29,957 bases of DNA, taken from positions 1 to 29,957 of the forward strand of contig CAZEXD010000006.1 in NCBI GenBank assembly GCA_964516865.1, given 5' to 3'. Shown one piece after another: positions 14,787 through 21,321 of the stretch. The stretch's first letter is position 1. Each line of letters starts with the position of its first letter. The position numbers and the translations under genes were made by a program. Source of the stretch: CAZEXD01 sp964516865 (GTDB taxonomy: Bacteria; Patescibacteriota; Minisyncoccia; Minisyncoccales; Staskawiczbacteraceae). The notes under the pieces are model-generated. The model worked only from the letters and a program-made list of their open reading frames with translations. It was not told the DNA's origin and made no database searches.

Positions 14787-16448
14787 ATGTTTAATATTTT
14801 TAAAAAAGTGTCCGATCATGAAACTAAAAACGTCAGTGTGGCGGCTTTGATTTTATCATTATTTTCTTTTTTAAGTTTTATTTTGGGATTAATTAGAGAT
14901 CGTCTTTTGACGACCGCTTTTGGAGCGGGGGATGAATTAGATGTTTATTATGCCGCTTTTCGCATTCCTGATTTTGTAGCGATGGTTTTGATTACCGGCG
15001 CTATTAGCGTAGCCGTGATTCCCATTTTTGCTCAATGTTTTGTAAAAAACAAAGGTTTAGCGTTTAGTTATTTATCAAATCTTTTAAATATTTCTTTGCT
15101 TTTTCTAATAATCATTTGCGTTCTTCTTTTTATTTTCACGCCTTTTTTGATTGGTTTGTTGGTGCCCGGTTTTTCTCCGGAAAAAAAAGATATTACTGTT
15201 TTTCTAACTAGAATAATGTTTTTAAGCCCCATCTTGATGGGGATCAGCAATATTATTTCCGCTATTTTGAGAGTTTTTCAAAGGTTTTTGATAACTGCCC
15301 TTGCGCCCATTGTTTATAATTTGGGTAGTATTATCGGCATTTTATTTTTCGTTCCTTTAATGGGAATCTCGGGTTTGGCGTGGGGAGTGGTTTTGGGCGC
15401 TGTTTTTCATCTTTTGATCCAGGTTCCCGCCCTTTTCAAAATTGGCTTTCGGCCCCAAAAGATATTCAATCTTTTTGACTCTGATTTTTTGCTGACTATA
15501 AAACTTACTATACCTCGAGCAATTGGTCTTGCTGCCAGTCAGATAAATTTGCTAATTATCACTATTATCGGCTCTCGTTTGCTTAGCGGAAGCGTTAGCG
15601 TTTTTAATTTAGCCAATGATCTATCTTTGCCCATAATCGGTTTGATTGCCGTGCCCTTTGCCACTGCGGTTTTTCCAGTTTTATCTTTGGCTTTTGCCAA
15701 AAATGAGAAAGATTTTTTGCTTAACAAATTTGTTTCTGTTTTTCGTCAAATTTTATTTTTAATAATGCCCCTCAGCGCCTTGGCGTTTCTTCTGAGAGCA
15801 CACTTAGTAAGAATTATTTTTGGCGCTGGTCGTTTTGATTGGTCAGACACCAAGTTGACCGCCGCTTGTTTTGGTGTTTTTATGTTTGGTCTTTTTGCCC
15901 AAGGTTTAATTTATCTTGTTTCTAAAACGTTTTATTCTTTAAAAAATACCTTCATTCCCACTGCGGTCAGTATTGCGATTGTTATTATCAACGCTGCATT
16001 AGCATATTTTTTTGTTTGGTTAATGAATTTTAAAAATGCTTTTTCTCAAACAATTGCTGCCATTTTAAAAATAGAAGGAATGAAAAATATCGCCGTTATT
16101 GGCCTGCCTTTAGCGATTTCTATTTCGGCAATTTTGCAGTTGATTTTATTGCTAATTTTTTTAAAAAGAAAGTTAGTTAATTTAAGAATTAAGGATTTAT
16201 TTTTCTTTTTCGTCAAAATTACAATTGCGGTCCTTTTGACAATGTTTTTTTCTTATTTCATTCGACAGTTGTTCGGCGGATATTTTGGTAATAAGAGATG
16301 GTTAATTTTATTTTTCCAAACAGGGGTTATTTCATTTTTGGGACTCTTGATTTACTTAGCGATTTGTTGGATTCTTAAAATGCCAGAAGTCAAATTATTA
16401 AAAAACTTCTTTTTAAGCCAAACCGGTTTTTTAAATGGCAAAAATTAA
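14787..16448 (+). CDS. murJ: Lipid II flippase MurJ (MviN)
   Basis: The 553-residue protein is almost wholly hydrophobic with about 14 membrane segments, typical of the MOP exporter superfamily. The opening SFLSFILGLIRDRLLTTAFGAG, then ELDVYYAAFRIPDFVAMVLITGAISVAVIPIF, matches MurJ, including the conserved Arg-Asp-Arg area. MurJ moves the peptidoglycan precursor lipid II across the cytoplasmic membrane. The gap upstream (14681-14786) has a weak TTGACC-N17-TAAGTT promoter-like pair at 14698-14726. The next gene, lepA, starts 58 nt downstream. Confidence 0.92.
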   Translation: MFNIFKKVSDHETKNVSVAALILSLFSFLSFILGLIRDRLLTTAFGAGDELDVYYAAFRIPDFVAMVLITGAISVAVIPIFAQCFVKNKGLAFSYLSNLLNISLLFLIIICVLLFIFTPFLIGLLVPGFSPEKKDITVFLTRIMFLSPILMGISNIISAILRVFQRFLITALAPIVYNLGSIIGILFFVPLMGISGLAWGVVLGAVFHLLIQVPALFKIGFRPQKIFNLFDSDFLLTIKLTIPRAIGLAASQINLLIITIIGSRLLSGSVSVFNLANDLSLPIIGLIAVPFATAVFPVLSLAFAKNEKDFLLNKFVSVFRQILFLIMPLSALAFLLRAHLVRIIFGAGRFDWSDTKLTAACFGVFMFGLFAQGLIYLVSKTFYSLKNTFIPTAVSIAIVIINAALAYFFVWLMNFKNAFSQTIAAILKIEGMKNIAVIGLPLAISISAILQLILLLIFLKRKLVNLRIKDLFFFFVKITIAVLLTMFFSYFIRQLFGGYFGNKRWLILFFQTGVISFLGLLIYLAICWILKMPEVKLLKNFFLSQTGFLNGKN

Positions 16449-16506
16449 ATTTCTGTTTCGATGTTTTAAAAAATGATTATTTTCATTAGTTTATTAAATA
16501 TTAAAA

Positions 16507-18396
16507 ATGGAACAAAAAAACATCCGTAATTTTTGCATAATTTCGCATATTGATCACGGTAAATCAACCTTGGCAGACAGATTTTTGGAAATGACAGGGG
16601 CTATTAGACCGGATAAAATGAAACCGCAGTTTTTGGATCGGATGGAACTGGAAAGAGAAAAGGGGATAACAATCAAACTTAAGCCCGTTAGGATGATATA
16701 TTGTCCTAAAACCCTAAATCCTAAATCCGAAATCATAAACAAATCCCAAATTCCAAATCCAAAATCACAAAACGAGTTAGAATGTTCGGATTCAAAATTT
16801 ATTTTAAATCTGGTAGATACGCCGGGGCATGTTGATTTTTGCTACGAAGTATCAAGAGCGCTCGCCGCGGTAGAGGGCGCAATTTTATTGGTTGATGCGA
16901 CTCAGGGGATTCAGGCGCAAACATTGGCGAATTTAGATTTAGCGAAAAAACAGAACCTAACAATTATTCCCGTAGTTAATAAAATTGATGTCGTGGAGGC
17001 GAAGGTTGAAGAAACAGGCTTGGAAATCGCCAATATTTTAAATGTTAATCCAGATAGCGTGTTAAAGATTTCGGCTAAACTTGGGACCAATGTTGATATT
17101 TTGCTTAATAAAGTTATTGAATTTATTCCGGCTCCAAAAACAGAAACGGAAAAACCTTTTCGTGCCTTAATTTTTGATTCCGAGTATGATTCCTACAAAG
17201 GCGTTATTGCTTTTGTGAGGGTTTTTGATGGCGAAATTAGAAGTGGCGAAAAAATAAAATTAATGGCGGCCAAGGCGGAGGCAGAAGCGAAGGAAGTTGG
17301 TTATTTTACCCCCGAACCCCTTGCCCAACAGAAAATTTCCGCGGGAGAGATTGGCTATATTGCCACGGGTGTTAAAGAGCCGGACAAGGTGAGGGTGGGG
17401 GACACCATTATTAAAATTCCAAATTCCAAATTACAAATTACAAACATTGAACCGTTGCACGGATATCAGGAACCAAAGCCAATGGTTTTTGCCAGTTTTT
17501 ATCCGCAGGACGCGGATGATTTTGATTTGTTAAAAGACGCTTTGGCAAAATTGAAATTAAACGATCCCTCTTTTATTTATGAACCAGAAACCAAAGAAGC
17601 GTTGGGCCGAGGATATCGTTGCGGTTTTTTGGGCACCTTGCACGTGGAAATTGTTTCTGAAAGATTGCGTCGAGAGTTTGGGTTAGATCTTATTATTTCA
17701 ACGCCGTCGGTAGTTTACAAAATCATTGATTATCAAGGAAAAGAAAAATTTATTTATTCTGCTAACGATTGGCCCAAAGTTAATCAAATCAAAACAATAG
17801 AAGAACCGTGGGTGTGTTTAGAGTTGATTAGTCCCTCTGTTTATTTAAGTCGGTTGATGGAAATATTAAAATCGCTTAACGGCAAATATCTTGATACCCA
17901 TTATTTGGGACAAGATCGGGTAATTGTCAGCTATGAAATTCCGCTGCGTTCTATTATTGGCAATCTTTATGATAAGATAAAAGGCGTTAGTCAGGGTTAT
18001 GCTTCGATAAACTATAAGATTTTGGGGTTTAGAGCCGGCAAATTAGTTAAACTAGAAATTTGGATTGCCGGAAGGCTCGAAGAAGCATTTTCCAAAATTG
18101 TAGCCGAAGAAGATGTTTACAAAGAGGGAAGATTTCTTGTTGAAAAATTAAAAGAGGTTTTGCCGCCAGAACAGTTTTCAGTTGCCTTGCAGGCAGTTGT
18201 TGAGGGGAAGGTTATTGCTCGCGAGACAATTAAGGCAAGAAGAAAAGACGTCACTGGTTACCTTTATGGTGGCGATGTGACTCGCAAGAAAAAACTCTTA
18301 GAAAAACAAAAACGAGGAAAAAAGTTGATGGGACAAAAAGGAAAAGTAAGGGTTTCTCATCAGGCATTTTTGGAAATATTTAAAAGTCGTCAATAA
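16507..18396 (+). CDS. lepA: Elongation factor 4 (LepA GTPase) with in-frame insertion
   Basis: LepA is a ribosome-binding GTPase related to EF-G. The G1 motif HIDHGKST, EREKGITIK, DTPGHVDF (G3) and NKID (G4) are present. The C-terminal LepA region is also present, with DVTGYLYGGDVTRKKKLLEKQK and GKKLMGQKGKVRVSHQAF. At 629 residues it is about 30 longer than usual (about 600). The excess lies between IKLKPVRM and LVDTPGH, where about 25 extra residues (NPKSEI..., SQIPNPKSQ) come from repeated CCTAAATCC/CCAAATCC-type words (about 16704-16775). A smaller similar segment, IPNSKLQITN, is at about 17411-17450. The stretch 18397-18979 after it contains no recognised gene. Confidence 0.95.
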   Translation: MEQKNIRNFCIISHIDHGKSTLADRFLEMTGAIRPDKMKPQFLDRMELEREKGITIKLKPVRMIYCPKTLNPKSEIINKSQIPNPKSQNELECSDSKFILNLVDTPGHVDFCYEVSRALAAVEGAILLVDATQGIQAQTLANLDLAKKQNLTIIPVVNKIDVVEAKVEETGLEIANILNVNPDSVLKISAKLGTNVDILLNKVIEFIPAPKTETEKPFRALIFDSEYDSYKGVIAFVRVFDGEIRSGEKIKLMAAKAEAEAKEVGYFTPEPLAQQKISAGEIGYIATGVKEPDKVRVGDTIIKIPNSKLQITNIEPLHGYQEPKPMVFASFYPQDADDFDLLKDALAKLKLNDPSFIYEPETKEALGRGYRCGFLGTLHVEIVSERLRREFGLDLIISTPSVVYKIIDYQGKEKFIYSANDWPKVNQIKTIEEPWVCLELISPSVYLSRLMEILKSLNGKYLDTHYLGQDRVIVSYEIPLRSIIGNLYDKIKGVSQGYASINYKILGFRAGKLVKLEIWIAGRLEEAFSKIVAEEDVYKEGRFLVEKLKEVLPPEQFSVALQAVVEGKVIARETIKARRKDVTGYLYGGDVTRKKKLLEKQKRGKKLMGQKGKVRVSHQAFLEIFKSRQ

Positions 18397-18979
18397 TCTT
18401 TTTTGATTGTTGAGCGACAAAACATTGAGAAGAAGAATTGCTTTTGAGGGAAATTGCTTTTGAAGATAGAAAAGAAAAAAAGCATAATAGATGTTTAGAC
18501 AAAACCGGAAAATTTGGAATAAAAGTATTATTATCCAATAAATGATGTTCTTTTCGTAAGTCCTCTTGTTTCAGCCAAGAGAAGAAAAGATTATGACGGA
18601 AAATGGGATTCGCGTCACTCGTGGCAAAAAAAATCTTTCTAAACATTGGAAAACGGAAAAACTCCTTTTGTCTCTGGTTGACGTTTTCTGCTAAAGATAG
18701 GCGGCGAGAAGCAAATCGTTCAAACAGACGCCCTGTTCGCCGTCAGCCAAATGATAAATATTGGAAGGCCGTTTGAGCGCTTAGGGAATGATTTTGGGGG
18801 TTTTAATCAAATCAAAGTTGTCTCTAGGTGGTTTTTCTGCTATTATGCACCCTTTGTTAAAATGGAAGGGTGAGGGATATGGTTTTTTTGTTGGCAAAAA
18901 TGAAATATAAAGATTTTAAAATTAATAACCAAAAATTAAATTAATTGATTTTAAACTAAATTTGTGTTAAGATTTTGAT
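18397..18979. other. 583-nt gap without a recognised gene; some RNA-like structure
   Basis: No convincing protein frame is seen on either strand. Possible RNA structures are CTCTTG/CAAGAG with flanking TCTTTTC/GAAAAGA (about 18548-18590) and an 8-bp stem joining 18700-18707 to 18737-18744. tmRNA, SRP RNA and 6S RNA signatures were looked for by eye and not found. The last 35 nt hold the tRNA-Met promoter. Confidence 0.5.
18945..18973 (+). promoter_or_regulatory. Promoter of the initiator-like tRNA-Met (TTGATT-N17-TAAGAT)
   Basis: The -35 is at 18945-18950 and the -10 at 18968-18973, 17 nt apart. The predicted start is near 18980, the tRNA's first base, so little or no 5' leader would need RNase P removal. 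Confidence 0.6.
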
Positions 18980-19050
18980 AGCGCCGTGGAGGAGTAGTAC
19001 CTCATCAGTCTCATAAGCTGAAGGCCCTGGTGCAATTCCAGGCGGCGCAA
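18980..19050 (+). tRNA. tRNA-Met (CAT), initiator-like, divergent
   Basis: The acceptor stem pairs bases 2-7 with 67-71/66 (GCGCCG with CGGCGC) and leaves A1 opposite A72. An unpaired 1-72 is the hallmark of bacterial initiator tRNA. T8, the D-stem GAGG/CCTC with A11-T24, the anticodon stem TCAGT/GCTGA with loop CTCATAA (anticodon 19012-19014), and the T-stem CCTGG/CCAGG are intact. The D-arm and loop resemble other bacterial initiators. The usual three G-C pairs at 29-31/39-41 are reduced to the middle one. In the D-loop and T-loop, G18 is A and T55 is G. No CCA is encoded. I see no alternative fold with 7 acceptor pairs that keeps the T-stem. Confidence 0.85.
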
Positions 19051-19373
19051 CAAATTTTTACTTTGTAAAATTTAGTTGTCGGTTTTTTAGTTATTAGTTG
19101 TTAGAAAATGTATATTTTGAAAAACTTAAAGTATGGTAAGAGGCGATGAAATTATCTGAAATGATGAGCTATGCTTTGGTCAAAAAGTTATCAAGTCTTT
19201 ATCCGAAACAATTACCATCTTGAAGTTGATTGAAAATATTTTTAAGATAAACTATAGGAAAAAATTAAAACAAGGCGGTCTGGTTAATAAATTATTAAAT
19301 GGTTTGTCAAACTCTATAAAAGACCAAAAACTAGAAACTAACAACTAACAACTATTTTGACAAATCAAAATAC
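19051..19373. other. 323-nt spacer between two tRNAs, flanked by inverted repeats
   Basis: No gene is visible. The words TAGTTATTAGTTGTTA (19088-19103) and TAACAACTAACAACTA (19339-19354) are inverted copies with one mismatch. They enclose about 235 nt of AT-rich DNA. Confidence 0.5.
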
Positions 19374-19447
19374 GCCGGGGTAGCTCAGTAGGTTAGAGCG
19401 TGGCACTCATAACGCCAAGGTCGCGGGTTCGATTCTCGCCCCCGGCA
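19374..19447 (+). tRNA. tRNA-Met (CAT), probably elongator
   Basis: The acceptor GCCGGGG/CCCCGGC (7 pairs), D-arm GCTC...GAGC, loop CTCATAA (anticodon 19408-19410), T-arm GCGGG-TTCGATT-CTCGC (mostly paired) and A73 form a normal cloverleaf. The 31-39 pair is A-C. The acceptor lacks the C4-G69 and C5-G68 pairs that E. coli TilS uses to recognise tRNA-Ile(CAT), so elongator Met is favoured, but tRNA-Ile2 is not excluded. CCA is not encoded. Confidence 0.93.
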
Positions 19448-19486
19448 TAAAAATTACTTGCAAACAAACAAAGTTTTGTAAACCAT

Positions 19487-19517
19487 TTGACCTTATTTAT
19501 TACGAGTTTATTATAAT
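19487..19517 (+). promoter_or_regulatory. Possible tRNA-Asp promoter (TTGACC-N19-TATAAT)
   Basis: TTGACC (19487-19492) and TATAAT (19512-19517) are 19 nt apart, slightly long. The tRNA-Asp gene begins about 70 nt after the expected start. Confidence 0.5.
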
Positions 19518-19592
19518 AAACAAAAAGCGCGAAAAAGAGAGTCGAAACTAAAAAACAAATTTCAGCAAAAAGAAATTTTGATAAAGCGTCTT

Positions 19593-19670
19593 GGACCCAT
19601 AGTGTAGCCCGGATAACACGTCTCCCTGTCACGGAGAAGATCAGGGGTTCAAATCCCCTTGGGTCCGCCA
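19593..19670 (+). tRNA. tRNA-Asp (GTC)
   Basis: The acceptor GGACCCA/TGGGTCC, D-arm GTGT...ACAC, anticodon stem TCTCC/GGAGA with loop CTGTCAC (anticodon 19628-19630), T-arm AGGGG-TTCAAAT-CCCCT and G73 are complete. CCA is present (19668-19670), unlike the two neighbouring tRNAs. The CCA lies within the codon run CGC-CAC, which continues in frame into the winged-helix remnant. Confidence 0.95.
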
Positions 19671-19680
19671 CATTGCCATT

Positions 19681-19881
19681 TTGTTTACCGTTGAGCAGAA
19701 TGAAGGAATTACGGTTGAGGAGATTGCGGATGCGCTTGAGGCAAACCTTAAGACCATTTCCCAGCACACCCGCTCGTTAGTTCGTGCCGGACTGTTGAAT
19801 AAAAAATACATTGGCCGTCGAGTAGCGCATTCACTTTCGCCATATGGAAAAGCTTTCCTCAAATTTATGAAAACATTCTAA
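19681..19881 (+). pseudogene. Winged-helix (ArsR/MarR-like) regulator fragment at the tRNA-Asp 3' end
   Basis: The 66-residue frame starts at TTG 19681, but reading back to the tRNA the frame continues as RHIAILFTVEQNEG, which resembles the first helix of a winged-helix domain. TVEEIADALEANLKTIS then forms the helix-turn-helix, SLVRAGLLNKK follows, and GRRVAHSLSPYGKAF is the wing. The 5' part is missing and replaced by the tRNA. This could be a remnant left by integration or recombination at the tRNA, or a short regulator starting at TTG. Its stop lies inside the 34-bp palindrome. Confidence 0.55.
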
Positions 19882-19905
19882 CATTCTGCAGAATGTTAGA
19901 ATGTT
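19872..19905. promoter_or_regulatory. Perfect 34-bp palindrome built from four 8-bp boxes (operator-like)
   Basis: The sequence is AACATTCT twice, then GC, then AGAATGTT twice, i.e. two direct boxes followed by their inverted copies. The two 17-nt halves match exactly. No T-tract follows, so a terminator is unlikely. It overlaps the stop of the winged-helix fragment and lies about 75 nt before the DUF6485-like ATG. Confidence 0.65.
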
Positions 19906-19980
19906 ATAGTCAAACAAAAAGTTGAAAAATTAATTGACTTATAAAAGAAATCAAAAAATTTTTAATAAGCAAGTAAAATT

Positions 19981-20172
19981 ATGGAATGTCAAAAAGAAAA
20001 AAATTTAAAGAGTTGTCCTTGCACTTATCCGGGTTGTGCGAGGAAGGGGATTTGTTGCGAGTGCTTGAGGCATCATCGAGAAAAAGGCGAATTGCCAGCG
20101 TGTTATTTTTCGCCAAAAACAGAAAAAACTTATGATCGTTCAGTTGAGAAATTTATTCAAGACCAAAAATGA
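19981..20172 (+). CDS. Small Cys-rich protein, DUF6485-like
   Basis: This 63-residue protein has eight cysteines, seven of them in the run from residue 12 to residue 29 plus ELPACYF. The core CPCTYPGCARKGICCECL with HHREKGELPAC fits the family I recall as DUF6485. The Cys clusters suggest binding of a metal such as zinc or an Fe-S cluster. Its TGA overlaps the next gene's ATG (ATGA), so it is probably translated with the YjbQ gene. The function is unknown. Confidence 0.75.
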   Translation: MECQKEKNLKSCPCTYPGCARKGICCECLRHHREKGELPACYFSPKTEKTYDRSVEKFIQDQK

Positions 20173-20567
20173 CAAGGGAAATTAATGTTTCAAGCCAAGA
20201 AAGGTATCAGTTGATTGATATTACAGACAAAGTTGAGAAAATAGTAAAAGAAAGCGATGTCAAAGACGGTTTGACTTTAATATTTGTGCCCCATTCCACA
20301 GCCGCCATTTTATTGACCGAAAATGAAGCTGGCTTGAATGAGGATTGGTTAAATTTTCTTAAAAAACTGGTTTCCGGTTTTAGTTTTCAGCACAATAGAA
20401 TTGATGATAATGCTGATTCTCATCTTCTCTCGGGTCTGATAGGCCAAGAAAAAATTCTTCCCATAAAAGATGGTCAGTTAATTCGGAGCACTTGGCAAAA
20501 TATTTTTTTATTGGAATTAGATGGTCCAAGAAACCGAAGAGTGATTATTAAAATTATTGAAAAATAA
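20169..20567 (+). CDS. YjbQ/UPF0047 family protein
   Basis: The 132-residue protein has the signature elements of UPF0047: PHSTAAILL (residues about 39-47), DNADSHLLSGLIG and a C-terminal STWQNIFLLELDGPRNRRV. The H and the D-N-A-D-S-H residues match the family's conserved site. Some members have weak thiamine phosphate synthase activity; the physiological role is unsettled. It is coupled by ATGA to the Cys-rich gene. Confidence 0.9.
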   Translation: MTREINVSSQERYQLIDITDKVEKIVKESDVKDGLTLIFVPHSTAAILLTENEAGLNEDWLNFLKKLVSGFSFQHNRIDDNADSHLLSGLIGQEKILPIKDGQLIRSTWQNIFLLELDGPRNRRVIIKIIEK

Positions 20568-20657
20568 TTATTAAAGAGATTACCAGATAAGTAAGATAAC
20601 CAAAAAAATCGAGAAATTAATCTCGCAAAATAGTAGCTAGACGGGATAATTAAAATT

Positions 20658-21047
20658 ATGAACAAAAAATTAGAAAAAATTAAACAAATTGCCAAGGATG
20701 TATATAAAAAGTTGGGATCGGGGTTTGATGAGAGTGTTTATGATAAGGCGATGCAGGTGGGGCTTAGGTTGGCGAAAATTAGGTATGAAAGCCAAAAAGT
20801 GATTGAATTAAAATACAAGGATCATTATGTGGGCGAGGGCTATCCTGACTTTGTGGTCAATTTGAATGGAACAAAATGTATAGTAGAAATAAAGGCGGTG
20901 GGCGGCGAGTTGGGTTTGCCGGAAGAACAACAATTAAAGAATTATATGAAAATCCTGAAAATAAAAAACGGCCTTTTGATTAACTTCCAACAGCCGAGCA
21001 AAAAAGAAGGCAAAACAAACTTAGAAATCAAAAAAGTCAATTTATAA
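20658..21047 (+). CDS. GxxExxY protein
   Basis: The 129-residue protein contains the family motif as GFDESVY (residues about 24-30), followed by DKAMQVGLRLAKI and by YPDFVV and CIVEIKAV, which resemble the D and E-x-K of PD-(D/E)xK nuclease-like folds. Members of this family are common in Bacteroidetes and CPR genomes; no function has been shown to my knowledge. A small CGAGA/TCTCG hairpin lies at 20611-20626 before it. Confidence 0.85.
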   Translation: MNKKLEKIKQIAKDVYKKLGSGFDESVYDKAMQVGLRLAKIRYESQKVIELKYKDHYVGEGYPDFVVNLNGTKCIVEIKAVGGELGLPEEQQLKNYMKILKIKNGLLINFQQPSKKEGKTNLEIKKVNL

Positions 21048-21128
21048 TTTCTCAAAACACAACATTCCGATGGTATACACAAAAGTTGCTCGATAAACAA
21101 ACTTTTAAAGATAACATTTAATTATAAT

Positions 21129-21280
21129 ATGTTTTTTGGGGGGTTGCGTTGTTGGCGTTTATTTTTCTACCCTTAAAGGTGTTGTTTTTTTCTTTTCTTT
21201 GGGGTAAAATAACATAATAGGTGATTCTAAAATAGATGGCGAACCTGCGAAAGTGCGAATTCGCGCTTCGCTTATTTTTA
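21129..21280 (+). promoter_or_regulatory. Possible attenuator leader before the PheRS gene
   Basis: A 15-codon frame at 21129-21176 reads MFFGGLRCWRLFFYP with four Phe codons. It is followed by a stem-loop (GCGAA-A-GTGCG, loop AATT, CGCGCTTCGC, 21247-21271) and TTATTTTTAA. This resembles Phe attenuation in front of pheS genes. However, T-rich DNA yields Phe codons by chance, and a TATAAT at 21123-21128 directly abuts the ATG. A second F-rich GTG frame follows. Confidence 0.3.
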
Positions 21281-21321
21281 ATTAATATAATCAAAATCGC
21301 TATCATTTTTAATAAAAAAAT

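Noticed and set aside
18380..18646. Minus-strand 88-codon frame after lepA
   Set aside because: It overlaps the lepA end, has no recognisable domain and no start signal; composition looks random.
18981..19048. Alternative fold with a 7-bp acceptor GCGCCGT/GCGGCGC for the first tRNA
   Set aside because: It breaks the T-stem and loses T8; the fold with A1-A72 unpaired keeps all arms.
19393..19767. Minus-strand 124-codon frame with GGENRTRDLG and GFEPLIFS segments
   Set aside because: It is the antisense translation of the elongator tRNA-Met and tRNA-Asp genes, a well-known false ORF type; so is the minus frame 19641-19862.
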